Source: Lumnitzera littorea
Taxonomy: Eukaryota > Streptophyta > Magnoliopsida > Myrtales > Combretaceae
Assembly: GCA_024138015.1 (NCBI GenBank)
Contig: JAMXBB010000004.1
Location: 12,587,941-12,651,940 of the forward strand
Reading direction: 5' to 3'
DNA length: 64,000 bases
Below, piece after piece: positions 24,061 through 36,900 of the stretch. The translations under genes and the position numbers were made by a program. The first letter of the stretch is position 1. Every line of letters begins with the position of its first letter. The notes under the pieces were generated by a model. It worked only from the letters and a program-made list of their open reading frames with translations, made no database searches and had not been told where the DNA came from.

Positions 24061-27000
24061 TAACCCATAATGCCCATGCATCATTCTTTGATGCAAATCC
24101 CATACTAACATAAGGAATTTAGTTATAAAATATCATTAGTAATATTGGTGGATTCATCTATTAACCTACTAACAATAAACGAAAAAGCAAATTTTTTTTG
24201 TTTTATCAAGTTAAAGTTGAGTTTCATAATATAAAATGCCGCATGGGAATTCAAGTCTAACTATCTATACACTATTACATTTCCACGAATCTGTTCTAAG
24301 AGAATAAAAGCATCACTTATATCATGTTGTTGATATCATCAGATTATCATCTCTAAAGCATATGGGATAATAAGGATTATGACAACGAGTAAAAAAAAAA
24401 AATTTCTATGAAGCTTAGTAACATGCATTTATAGCAAATGAACAAGGATGATTTCAAATTGTGTAGATAATGTTGGGCTCTTTTGCATTTCTACTTTAGT
24501 AAGACGCATTTTTCCCCTATTTGCATTCCTACTTTAGTAACATGTATTTACAACAAATGAACAGGGTATAATTCTATGAGACAATTTTATGAAACTTATT
24601 AAATTCTAAATAGATAATAAGTTCACAAAAAAATAAAAATAAAAATAACAACACCATTAGCCAAGTACAAGCATTATTAAACCTATATGGGATAATAGAG
24701 ATTACGATAAATTTTAATATTTTCTATACTACATCTATCATTAGGAGATATTTGAAATAAATACTTGATGATCTCGACACTTTTTACACCGTGGAGGTAT
24801 GAGTATAGATGTAAGGATCATGTGCGTGCTACGTGTGAAGTTGTGCTACACATGATTAGGAAAATGACATAAGTGATTCGTGTGGGATGATCAGGACAGA
24901 AGTGTAGAGAGGAAAAGTACGTAATCTTGGTAAGGCTCTAATACGTAGGTGGAGGAGCCTAATGACATCAAACTCTACAATCAATAAAGAATCGGATAGA
25001 GTTTTTGAGGTGTTTAAGAGTTTAATATTTGAAACAAGATTCTAGCAAAATAATATTTATAAGAAATGGTAGTTGAACTCATTCGTCAGATTATGATAGT
25101 GATTAATGGTTAAAAATTGAAACTTTTCTATTAATTGATCTTAAATGGGCTATGGCCTTACTTTAAACCTACCATACTAAAACTCTCTAGATCATCTTGG
25201 TTATTTGGACTTGACTTTTTGAGTTTCGTTACCTTAGTAAAAAAGAATCAAATCTAATTAATTAATGGACTTAAAGTTTAAACTTGAATTTAGCTATTTA
25301 CATACAATTTCCTTAATTCCACTCTTGGATAATCAAACTATAGTTAAAAATAATCATTAGTGAAATAAAATCAAAATTTTACCTTGAAGATGATAGCCAC
25401 AATTGTATAGATATTCCATTATCAATGTTGTTTTCCATTGATTCAATAAATTTTAATATTTAAAATTGTTACTTTAAATGAGAAAAAAAAAAGATTTCAA
25501 ATAATGTAGATGATTGGCTCATTGTTTTATGGATGTAGTGTATAAAGTAGAGGAGATGATCTAAAATTGCAACTTTTTTTTTTCCTTTTTCCAAAATGAA
25601 GGGAAGAGAGATGATCTAAACTTAGAGGGATTTTTTCTTTTCCATTTTTTATTTTTTTGGAAATAGAGAGAATCAATGTCAACCGTTGATGTTTAATAAT
25701 CCACATAAGGACATCTTAAAAGTCTAAATTGAGGAAAATAAAGGATACTAAATAGAGAAGATTCAAATTCATAAGTACATGAACAAAAAGCAACAATTAT
25801 GACCTGCATTCATTCAATTAATTTGTTTTTAGCACTAGTGAGATAAGAAACAAACTCAAATATGAAAACATCAATAGCCAACCTTAATTTGACATGTCAT
25901 AGAAGTCTATAAAACACTTTAGTTGGACAAATGAACTTGCTTTGAGTGTTGTCCCTTTATAAGAAATTTGAGACACTCAGTCGAAATTAACTCAAGAAAG
26001 CACGAAAAAAAGCCCATAGATAGCATTTAGTTGCAAAAATTAAACTAGATAAAGAAAATTGAACAAGACAAGTATAAAAAGGATTGAATAGTCTAAATTT
26101 ATTATATCATATTTAGTTTGCGCAGTATTTGACATAAATTTAATATTAAAAAATTAATTATTTATATTATTAAATGAATTTTTTTTGTAATATTTAATAA
26201 AAATAATATTATTTAACTTGCTATTATAACATGGAGGAGCATTTTTTAGAGCCTAATTTTTTGTAATATTTAACAAATTTTATTTTCGTATTATAGTATA
26301 GATAAGATAAAATTTAAATTTTTTATCTAATCCATTAGCCTAATTTTTTTTTCAGTCATCAAGGAAAGTTATAAACCAAACATAAAATAAAGTCTTTTAT
26401 CCACTTTAGTGCAAAAAAAATTTATACAATTAAACGTTACCTTATTCTTAAGATAAAAATAAAACATCTTAAGGCATAAGAAATAATTCATATGGAGAGT
26501 ATGCGGATGGACTTGGTTTGCTATGTCAGTTATGGTATCTCATTCCAAACACATTATATGACATCTTCTTATCACTTAATTTAAGTAATTTACACAGCAA
26601 CCTACCACAAAAATCCTTATACTATAACAATTGAGTTGATTAGTATGTAGGTTCCTGTTAAAACATCCTCATTTACTAAAATTCTGATTAAAATTTTTGA
26701 ATAACACGTCAATGGTTTAAGGATTTCTTTTTTAACAATCTTTCCACTTTATTCATAAGATTCTTAGGTAGACGTTATTAAAATTTATTTATATTATTTA
26801 CAAGATCTATAATATAAATTTTTAATAAAAATAATACTTAAAAAAGAAAAGAGCTTTTTAGAGTCCTTGGAAGCCAAATGGTTAACCACGAAGTCATTCA
26901 CCTTTTGGAATATGTGTCAAAAAGTGTTAACGGTGATGCTCTTATGAAAGGAAGTTTTAAAAAGATACATTACAAAGATGCTTTTTTTAAAAAAAAAAAG

Positions 27001-27820
27001 TGCAAAAATATTGTCAATATCAATCATCCTCGTTTGGATTTTTTTTTCTTAAGCTACTTCTCAGTAATGAGATATTATTCTTCTCAGCAAATTCAGATTC
27101 CTTTTTCTTCTTGTTAGCTATTTTTATTGAATTCAATTTCTCTATATTTCCATTTTTAATCCTCATATGCCAATAAAGTACAGTTTTTTTCTTTCTATTA
27201 TTTCATAATCTCATTGATGAGACCCTCAGATCATTATCTTGCGATTTAAAACTTTATTCCATTAACTCCCTTAAAGTTTGGAGATCTCGTGCATAGATCA
27301 TTGGAGTTCCCATATGAATTTCAACAGCATTCTTATAGCAACCACCAGTGTTTTTAATTCTATTTATTACTACCTAAAATGAGCTTTAAAAATCGTAATT
27401 CCAAATTAACTGAGAAAATTTGGGGAAAAAAAAAAGTCAATTACATCTCAAACAGCCGAATCATTATACCCAAAAGCTTATAAGTATATAACCTTTTCCT
27501 TCTTATTTATAACTTTTAAAGAGAATTGAGAAACAATATTACTCTACTAAATCTTTACTCTTTATGATCAAATAAGCACTTCGGACAAAAAATTGAGACG
27601 AGCAAATTTACTTAAGGAAATAAGATAAATGCTCGAGGTTTCTTAAAGTTATCTTTTTTGTTACTTTGTACATCATTCATGCAACACACAAGTAACTAAT
27701 CCAATCAGACTGTTGTATCTATACATACCTACACTATCTCTTATTACGTACATGCCACTTGTGTTTAATTAAAATTGTTTTTTTATTAACAAAAATGTTT
27801 TTTCACGTCATTGGGTCCTA
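24061..27820. other. AT-rich intergenic DNA with short direct repeats
   Basis: No supported gene. 'agtaacatg(c/t)atttat/caagcaaatgaaca' type words occur at about 24417 and 24538, and 'tatgggataata.gattat/cga' at about 24361 and 24689, suggesting an old local duplication of about 300 bp. The rest is poly-A/T-rich. Confidence 0.5.
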
Positions 27821-29230
27821 ATCAAATTGCATGTAAAAAAAATGTTTCAATTGTCATTATCTATTTTTTAAATCATGAATAATAGGTGTTGCTTAGCATG
27901 TCTACCGAAACTAAGTGACATAAAAGTAGATTTATCCTACAATAAAGATGAGGGAGCAAGCAGTTCTTAAAAATCTCGAGTTGCTCTGACAAGCAATTCT
28001 GGAAATTCTTTTTTTTTTTTTTTTTTAATTTTGTTTCTTTGATTTTTTATTGATCGAAAAACGGGACCCATAAAAATTTAGAAAGATTATTAAGAAACTT
28101 TAGTGAAGTCACTCGAGAGTAAAGTGAAAAGTTGCTTAAAATATATAATTTTTTAATATATTAATATAGAACTTAAGAACTCGAGATGAGTTACTATCGA
28201 ATAAAGATGCACTTGTGTGGTTAGGTTTTAACCAAATTGCGAGGCATGGTAGACGGCCGGCCGAACTTTGGGAAAAAGAAAAGTGTAAAATCTAATTGCA
28301 AGCTATTTTTTTTCTACTTTCTTTCTTTTAATTTTTGAATTTTTAAATATTTTTTCAAAGATTGGTTAATTAAATAGGATAAATAGAGTATTATGATAGC
28401 ACTAAAGTCAACTAAACTCATCCACACATATGATGCATTAATACTTCTGAATTTTTTTTAATTTATCTAAAATTGCCATGTTAGATTTTCATAATTTAAA
28501 TATTAGCTTTTAAAAATGTTAAGAACCCATACGATTTGAGATTTTCGAGAGTCTTATAATTTATCCTTAAAAAAAATTTACTTATAAATACCTATTTTAT
28601 TTCTTATCGCGGGGTAAGTGCCACTTCCATTTAATAAAAACAAGTATTCCCATTCAATGTATCATTATTTGTTTTTGACATCACTGGACTTGCGAGGAAG
28701 CTTCCTTGTTGCGTGCAAGTCCGGTCATCTCGATAAACAACTATACTACGTTCCAGAGTAACTCACCAACTCCATTTTATATTTCAGTATTAGTTGTAAA
28801 GTACTAATCAATCTCTTTCCAAGTTGAAATTTCTTAATAGTATCGCTTATGAAAAATCTTAAAACTATTACAGGCAACAGGTTAAGCCATTATTTTATCA
28901 ATATATGATATAACCAAGACGATTAGAAAAAAAACAACAACATGGAATTAAAAATATCAAAATTTGACGTTTAAATAGAGGTTACCAATTTCTATCTCTC
29001 ATTTGATGAATTGTGCCCTCGCATAAAATGATAAAACACAGTAAGATTTAAAAATAAATAAATAAAGATAAAACTACCATTTTTATTTTTTAAAGACTCT
29101 TTTTCAATTGAAAAATGGGAATATAAGGATTTTTCTTTTGGGTAATCGGAAATACAAGAATTTAAATAATCGATCTTAGAGAAGCAAATACTGGATAAGA
29201 ATCAATATAAAATAATTACTTTCAGCTTCA
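27821..29230 (+). repeat. Long direct repeat, copy A (possible LTR)
   Basis: About 1.26 kb (27965-29222) matches 32468-33679 nearly end to end in the same orientation. Shared landmarks are 'ttgctctgacaag', a long T run, 'gccggccgaactttggg', a GGACTTGC...GCAAGTCC hairpin and 'ttgtgccctcgcataaaatg'. A 130-bp segment (27841-27965) is present only in this copy. Just past the right edge, TGATATCAAGGC (29234-29245) resembles a G-to-A-decayed tRNA-iMet primer site (consensus TGGTATCAGAGC), which would make this a 5' LTR. No pol gene lies inside. A segmental duplication is the alternative. Confidence 0.65.
28686..28722. other. Conserved hairpin in repeat copy A
   Basis: An 8-bp perfect stem (GGACTTGC and GCAAGTCC) encloses a loop that itself contains the palindrome GGAAGCTTCC. 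The same stem is kept in copy B at 33144-33180. It stands out as GC-rich in AT-rich surroundings. Confidence 0.7.
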
Positions 29231-29811
29231 ATATGATATCAAGGCAATCGCTGCCGGCCTTATCCAGAGTATCGACGAGGCGATACAAAAACTTCAAGTC
29301 TCACAGTCCCTTTCATTACCTCTAGAGCAAAACAACTTCTGATTGTGCCATCGTAAAAATTTAAATGAAATATGTATATAGCACAATCCCTTTCACTTAT
29401 ATTACTAAGAATGACAGCATTAATTGTGTAATAAATAAAATTAGTCAGAGTATTTCAAATACACTTCTCGTAAAAAATCTAAAAGTAGATATAAGTAACT
29501 CGAATCCAAACATTATATAAAAATGACAATATATTTTTATGTGTTGGCTGTGATTGTAATAAAATAACCATTAGAAGAAATGTATTAGATAAATACATAG
29601 AAAATCTTGAAAAACTATCAAAATTATGTACTTATTGAAAAATACTAGGGTAAACTCAAGAGATGATGGATTGAGTTTTAAGGACAAATTTTAATTCTTT
29701 TTGAAATCAAGTACTAAAAGTAACAATGATGATAATTAAGATAATGATAAAATAATAATAAGTTTAGAAATTAAAAAGATAAGGATGAGAAGATCGAGTC
29801 TAGATATAATA

Positions 29812-30412
29812 TGGAGTTTGGATCGCTCCCTATTTTCCATGGACACACAATATCTTCAACCAAGAACTTCACACCACTTTATTGATTTTTTAATTTAAGT
29901 TCCAAAAGCTACACAAATACAAACTTGATTACACAAGTTTTACAACTATAACTCTTAACACAAATCACAATATTAACTTATAACATAAAACTCAATCTTA
30001 ACGATTATCAGTGTGTTATTTTTAATTCTCAATACTTTGTAACTAATAGCTCACAAATACTGTACTTCAAATCTCTTTAAATATTAACAAATTATGGTAC
30101 AATAGATAATGAGAATAACAAACAATAAGAGCAAAAAAGAATATTGGAATATTGCAGTAAAAGATCAGTTCTCTCTTATCTTTGGTCGGGTTGTTGAACA
30201 TTTATATCATTCTATTTAATTCTTCCTATTATAATACATTAAATGCTCTAATGGCTAGTTGGATCAGATTTACTAGCATACTAGTACTTTACTCTTATTG
30301 GTAAACTAGTAACAAATTGTACTACCGGTATACTGATATCTTGATCAGAAACAATTCCAACTTCTTATCTAAGCCACTTCACCGTCAAGCTGATAATGTG
30401 TTGGAACCATCA
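29812..30412 (-). mobile_element. Candidate copia-type LTR remnant
   Basis: On the minus strand it runs from TGATGGTTCCAACAC to CAAACTCCA, that is TG...CA ends, with AT-rich promoter-like DNA and a GT-rich end. The sequence just outside (about 29790-29811 on the minus strand) reads roughly like a decayed primer-site region leading into 'ctcgatcttctc'. No matching LTR or 5-bp target duplication was found. This is a weak call. Confidence 0.3.
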
Positions 30413-31308
30413 ACCTAGTAGGTTAAATATTACTTGAAAATACTTTTAATACATAATAAACAAATACACTTTACAATCTAATTTCAAGATCATTTGATCA
30501 CCACTAAAAAAATTAAATTTTTTGTAAAGACAATCGATATATTTAATTATTAAGCAAGTTAATCGATCTTATTCAATTATCTCAATATAATCAAATAATA
30601 CTCAGTTTATTGTTCTCATCAAAATCAATATGTTTAGATATATATTTTTTGTTTTGTTCTCATCAAAATTAAGATGTTTAATTATACACTTTTTCAAATA
30701 ATAAGCTCTAGGTTCAATATTTATGATTGGATTTATATTCTCTAAAGTTATTATTTTTTAAGGTTCCTTAAAATTATAAAAATAATGATTGCCATTATAA
30801 AAAATAATAATGTCACGATAATATCACAAAATATTTTAAAAATTTAAATAACACCCATCATTAAAATAATGAACTTTAGGAGATAAGAATTTTAAAGATC
30901 TACATCCTTCATGACTGATCAAACTTGTTCCTATACTCTTGTCAGATAGCTGAAATCCATTTCTCAGGGCCAATATCAATTATGTATCCTTTAAAATCAA
31001 TGTCTCTTTCATTTTTTATTCGTTTATAATTTAAATATGCAACCAAGAGCCATCATTTATCGTTAATTGGTATTTTTTTGTTTTTTGCTTATCTTTTAAA
31101 TATTAGTGACGTCAGTTATTTATTTATATATTTATAATATATATGAATACTATATCATTGAGCTAATATCAAATACTTACTAATTATATTAGATAAAATA
31201 ATTTACAAAAATTGTATGTTAAATAACTCCAATGATAAATTATGGCTATTCAACATATGCCTCGGATCATTTAGACGTATTATCTAGCTAAATACTCTTA
31301 GAAATCGA

Positions 31309-31420
31309 GAAGGGAAAAAAAGTTATACCGTATACTCAAGTCACGTTAGGTAATTTCACAATATGAAGGGAAAAAATGTTATACCATACACTAAAGTCAC
31401 GTTAGGTAATTTCACAATAT
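31309..31420. repeat. Two-copy tandem duplication, 56 bp unit
   Basis: Units 31309-31364 and 31365-31420 both start gaagggaaaaaa and share a long identical tail beginning 'gtcacgttaggtaat'. Only about four bases differ, so the duplication is fairly recent. Confidence 0.9.
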
Positions 31421-32447
31421 AAAAGAACTTATAAAATTCATTCATTCAGTAATTAGAACATAAATTATTATTAATTATATTAGTATCTTAATTTCCTTTG
31501 ATATTAAAATCAAGTTGCATAACATAAAACTAAAAATATTGCCTTGCAAGCCCATTGCTATCTAAAATCACATACAAATTTGAGAAGTATAAATGGATTA
31601 GTCTCCTTTTATCAGGAAAAAACTGAGAAAATTACCACTTTACTAAGTTTTTGAATTCTTATTTATTACTACTCTAGTCTTTCAATTTTTTGGAAAGACA
31701 CCAGACAAATAACAAAGCCCTGTATCCTGTCGTCATTTCATACATACACACATACATACATATATATATATTTATATATATAACCGTGTAATTTCCCCAC
31801 TCCACTCAAATTGTAATATAATGGTGTAAATTCATATATATATATATCTAAGAAAACTGGATTGTAGCTTTCAAATAAGCTAGTGGTACACTTATAAATG
31901 GATCACATTCCAATAATGGTAAAGAGTACAGTAATAAATTCAATAGAAATAATACAAAACTTTAAGAGACTTCTGCAATTTACTAAAATTTTAAAGAATG
32001 TCAATTCATTCTTCCTTCTTGAAAAGAAATTTTAGTCCATATATATATATATATATATATAGATATAGATGTATCCTGTGGGAGTTTTCAGATCAAGTCC
32101 AAAATTACTTTTGCACACAGAAAAGTAAATAAACATAATGGCCATATGAAAGGAACATTACTGTCCTTGATGAGCACTAGGGCCTTTAAGAAAATACGCT
32201 ACTTAGGAGGTTCCAGTTCACATGGAAAAAGCAAGGCAAAATTAAGAAAGCTGACTCCAAAGTGAGAGAGTAATTGCACTTACGCGAAGACTTTGCACGT
32301 GGTCCCTTGCCAGCACACTCGCTTGGAAATCTTTTCCATTCTAATATAAAAAAAATTAATGTGGATATTTACATTTGGTTTGCATTTCGACGGCATTTCA
32401 CTTTCACCATGAAATTTAAACCCACTCCATTTACAACCAAAACCAAA

Positions 32448-33688
32448 ATCAAATTGCATGTAAAAAATCTCAGGTTGCTCTGACAAGTAACTCTAGAAAT
32501 TCTTTTTTTTTTTTTTTTTTAAATTTTTGTTTCATTGATTTTTCATTGGTTAAATATATTAATGGGACCCACAAAAATTTTAAAAAATTATTAAAAAACT
32601 TTAGTGACTAACTTGAGAATAAAGTGAGAAATTGTTTAAAAAAGATAATTTTTTAATATATTAACGTGATACTTAAAAATATAAGGTGAGTTGCTACTAA
32701 ATAAAGATGCACTTATATTATTAGGTCTTAGTCAAATTGCGTGGCATGGTGGACAGCCGGCCGAACTTTGGGAAAAAGAAAAGTGTGAAATCTAATTGCA
32801 AACTATATTTTTCTTCTCTTTTTTCTTTCAATTTTTTAAAAGACCTGTTAATTAAATATGTTAAATAAAGTATTATGATGCCGCTAAAGTCAATTAAACT
32901 CATCGACACACGAGATGCATTAATACTTCTATTTTTTCTTTTAATTATATAAAATTGCAATGTCATATTTTCATAATTTAAATGTTAGCTTTTAAAAATT
33001 TAAGAACCCAGATGATTTGAGATTTTCGAGAGTCCTTATAATTTATCCTTAAAAAAAAAAAAAAACTTATACATGCCTGTTCTATTTCTTATTGCGGAGT
33101 AACTGCCACTTCCATTTAATAAAAACAAATATTCCCGTTCAATGGACTTGCGAGGAAGTTTCCTTGTTGCGTGCAAGTCCGATCATCTTGATTAAACAAC
33201 TATATTACGTTCCAGAATAACTCACCAACTACAATTTATATGTCAGTATTAGTAGTAAAGCACTAATCAATCCCTTTCCAAGTTGAAATTTCTTAACAAG
33301 TGTCGGTAATAAAAAACCGTAAAACTACTGCAGGCAACAGGTTAGGCCATTATTTTATCAATATACGATATAACTAAGAAGATTAGAAAAAAACAACATG
33401 GACTTAAAATTATCGAAATTTGACGTTTAAATAGAGGTTACCTATTTTTATCTTTCATTTGAGGAATTGTGCCCTCGCATAAAATGATAAAACATAGTAA
33501 GATTTAAAAGGAACTAAATAAACATAAAACTCCCATTTTTATTTTTTAAAGACTTTTTTTTCAATTGAAAAATGGAAATATAAGGATTTTTTTTTTGGGT
33601 AATTGGAAATACAAGCATTTAAATAATTGATCTTAGAGAAGCAAATAATAGATAAAAATCAATATAAAATAATTATTTCCTATTGACA
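32448..33688 (+). repeat. Long direct repeat, copy B (possible LTR, TTGCA on both sides)
   Basis: Counterpart of copy A. If the unit starts at TGTAAAAAA (32460) and ends at ...GACA (33688), it has TG...CA ends and is bordered by TTGCA on both sides (32455-32459 and 33689-33693), as a retrotransposon target duplication would be. TTGCA also precedes the same TGTAAAAAA in copy A, which fits an LTR pair (5' of A and 3' of B) but also means upstream sequence is shared, which an LTR pair would not predict. The exact nature is unresolved. Confidence 0.6.
33144..33180. other. Conserved hairpin in repeat copy B
   Basis: The GGACTTGC/GCAAGTCC stem is identical to copy A. The inner palindrome has one change (GGAAGTTTCC). 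The immediately preceding segment is shortened relative to copy A. Confidence 0.65.
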
Positions 33689-34500
33689 TTGCAATTTGGA
33701 CATGGATCCCTTGAGTTCAATGAGATCTTTTAAACCTAGCGACCTTAAGCCTTCCCCCGTAGGCCTCGGTCCTAGGGCCTGAACTGCTTAGGCTCATTAA
33801 GTACTACAATGGCCATAATCCACAAGACGATGATAAAACGACCACATCTCAAATATTAAGGACAAGTTTGGTACGACAGCTCCACTCTTCTATATTTGTA
33901 GATTTCTCTTGCCAATTGATCTTTAACTGCTAACTTCACTTCACTATAAATATCAGGTCATTACTCATCAGTAACTCTCTCTATACTTTACATACTAAGC
34001 TTGCACATTAGCTTTAATACTATATACTTTTAAGTACATTACTAACTTAAGCATCGGAGTGGTCACACCGGACAATTCGCCCGCGTCCCCTCATAATATA
34101 TTATTTTGCAAGCCCATTACGTATAGCATTGATTGAGAGGGATGAGCCTATAGATGCAAAGCTTTTCGGTGTGGCTCTACTTGCTTCAGCCTTTGTACCT
34201 TTAACCAAGCCCATCATCATCGACGATGAAGGCACCACAATGGAAGGGTTCGATGTACAAGTGCTTTTCCCTCCGAAGGCAAGGGAAGAGGAGATTGCTG
34301 AAGGAGTTGCCCTTCCTTAAGCTACAGGCTAGAAGTGCAAGGTTCTCGAAACAGTCGAAAAACCAAGTCCTCGGACCCATCTCTAGCCAGCTTTGTCTGC
34401 TCTTGGCTTTGGTACGCATTAACAGGGGTCAATTGGAGCAGGAGGATTCGCTTCGTCAATCCTTCTAGTTATCGAGCTCGACTGTTAGTTAAAGATCCAG
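33689..34500 (+). mobile_element. Gypsy-like LTR plus short coding remnant
   Basis: 33700-34100 has LTR character: a GC-rich upstream part ('cccccgtaggcctcgg'), a TATA-like 'ctataaatatc' (33942-33952), and near 34045-34085 the 'cggagtggtcacaccgg' string also seen in decayed form near 1490. Beyond it, from about 34120, one frame is open for about 63 codons (ERDEPIDAKLFG...) and then continues through stops and frame changes. It resembles nothing I can name. The scaffold gap follows closely, so the element may be cut by the assembly. Confidence 0.45.
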
Positions 34501-34609
34501 TTGCCTAATTCCTATCAGTAACTATAATATTTTGCCTATAAATTATATGTTTTATATATAATATGTTGGTTTATTTATATAACTATAATGTAATATATAA
34601 ATATATATT

Positions 34610-35109
34610 NNNNNNNNNNNNNNNNNNNNNNNNNNNNNNNNNNNNNNNNNNNNNNNNNNNNNNNNNNNNNNNNNNNNNNNNNNNNNNNNNNNNNNNNNNN
34701 NNNNNNNNNNNNNNNNNNNNNNNNNNNNNNNNNNNNNNNNNNNNNNNNNNNNNNNNNNNNNNNNNNNNNNNNNNNNNNNNNNNNNNNNNNNNNNNNNNNN
34801 NNNNNNNNNNNNNNNNNNNNNNNNNNNNNNNNNNNNNNNNNNNNNNNNNNNNNNNNNNNNNNNNNNNNNNNNNNNNNNNNNNNNNNNNNNNNNNNNNNNN
34901 NNNNNNNNNNNNNNNNNNNNNNNNNNNNNNNNNNNNNNNNNNNNNNNNNNNNNNNNNNNNNNNNNNNNNNNNNNNNNNNNNNNNNNNNNNNNNNNNNNNN
35001 NNNNNNNNNNNNNNNNNNNNNNNNNNNNNNNNNNNNNNNNNNNNNNNNNNNNNNNNNNNNNNNNNNNNNNNNNNNNNNNNNNNNNNNNNNNNNNNNNNNN
35101 NNNNNNNNN
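34610..35109. other. Assembly gap, exactly 500 N
   Basis: A run of 500 unknown bases, a conventional gap length, so the true distance is unknown. The flanks are AT-repeat DNA (left) and 'tgtgtgtata' followed by ATA/AAT-rich DNA (right). Open frames crossing it are meaningless. Confidence 1.
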
Positions 35110-36900
35110 TGTGTGTATAAATCGTGAAATATAGATAAATAATAAGAAAATAAGAAATAATAAAAATAATAATGGCAATAATAATAATAATAATTATAAT
35201 AAAGCTAAAATCTCAAAAAATAGGAAAAGTATGCTCAAAATAATAAAAATATCAAATAAATGGTTTAAATAATTATTACATCATAAATATATTAAGAAAA
35301 AGCGAAAATTAATATTTTATAATTTTAAACTTAAAAAAATAAATTTTGTGATATTTTTATATCACAATTTAAACTACGAATCACAACGTCCAAAATAGAC
35401 TTCGTTACGAGAAAATACGCTTAAAAACAATTAAAATAGACTATAAATTCATAACAATTCGAGCTAAAACGAAAAAGTTACACGCGATTCGATAAAAAAC
35501 TTGAATCAACAATTTCACATAACTAGGTGAAATAAACCTTACAAATTATGATACTAATTAGCTTTAAATTCCTAAACTTACAAATTTCTACTATTCTCAA
35601 GTGATTTTGATATAGACTATGACTCCTGAGTTAGTCATGATTGAGTGAGTTTTTCCTAATGATTCCATACTTATTTGTATTTGTAGCTAGTAAATATAAA
35701 TTATGATCTATAAATGAATGTGTATGGGATTGGGTTATGCTTGTGTATGATAATTGTTGTTGATGGTGAATTTACTTTAAACTTCAATAATGTAATGATT
35801 GTTGCATAATAGATTCATTAGAAATTAATTATTTGTGACTGGGAATGATCACTAAATAAATAAGACTTAATTTGATTCGACTAGAAAAAGTTAACTTGAA
35901 TCACGTATAATCATGCACTATATAACTAATTCTTGCATTCACATTACACGGAGGTAGCGAGAGGCTATATATGAGTTGATTATTGATTGTTATTAATTTC
36001 GTACGGTGCATATGTGCAATATGACTTTACCCTAGCTCACGGAATGACTAGGCATTGAAAGTGCCAACCACCTGGCTAAGGGTCGAGTCTAGAGACCTTT
36101 GTTTAGGGGTGAGTGAAAACTGTGTGAATCTACTCACAATCATATGTAGAACTCATTTTGATAAAACTGATAATGGATGTACCATTACATTTTGAATACA
36201 AAACACGGAGTTTCATTATGAAATAAGTTTTAATATGATATCCAGATCTGACTGTACCAATAAATCTCCAATCTTGACTTCGAAGGACGTTAAATCTAAG
36301 TTGCATACAGTACCTAGTCATCTACATGTATTTGTTTGGCATACTGTTTGTCATACTGTTTGTCATGCATTCATTTGGTTAAACATAACTATTGTATAAC
36401 TTGATTGCTGTATGATTAAGGGAAATTATCTTACTAAGCTAGTTAACTTATACTCTTGTAGTCTTCTCTCGTAGATCGATCTTTTTGTGGAGTCAGGCCA
36501 TCGCATGTTCGAGGTTAGTTTTCTACATGGGATTAATGTGGGAGCTAGATGAGATCAAAGAGTATTTCTGATAAATTATAGATCTGAATATGTAATTGAT
36601 ATACTGCTATAACTTAAGATATGTTTCCGACTTCGTATTTGTAAAACTTTATACGAATAGATCATGTGTAATGTTTTTATAATTTTATTATTTATCATAA
36701 AATAATATTGCTTAAGCTTGTATACTCTTAGTAGTTAGTAGTAACTGTAGCCTTGTGTCTCGTATAAAAGGGGCATCAATCATAAAGAAATTCAATCTGT
36801 AATTCTTTGTACGGTATATGACGATTGCCACGACTAGTTTCCTCGAGTCGCGAGTCGTGACATTCACGATCTTGATTAAACATTTTAAAAAATACAACTA
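35110..36900. other. Non-coding DNA of retrotransposon character
   Basis: No protein domain. 35170-35200 is an (AAT)n run. Around 36335-36370 'catactgtttgt' is repeated in tandem. 36030-36110 and 36470-36560 are less AT-rich and have the texture of gypsy LTR or leader DNA, but no ends could be set. Confidence 0.4.

Larger units (their letters stand above)
29231..32447. other. Non-coding DNA between the two long repeats
   Basis: 3.2 kb without a recognised protein domain. It contains a candidate copia LTR (29812-30412), a 56-bp tandem duplication, AT microsatellites (about 31740-31790 and 32039-32063), and a direct repeat of 'tgttctcatcaaaat' near 30618 and 30656. If the flanking repeats are LTRs, this is a non-coding interior like that of large retrotransposon derivatives (LARDs). 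Confidence 0.5.

Noticed and set aside
26878..27117. A 79-residue plus-strand frame
   Set aside because: Low-complexity, poly-Lys core from an A-run, no homology recognised, isolated in AT-rich DNA.
34552..35178. Open frames of about 185-208 residues across the N run
   Set aside because: They consist almost wholly of unknown residues over the gap.
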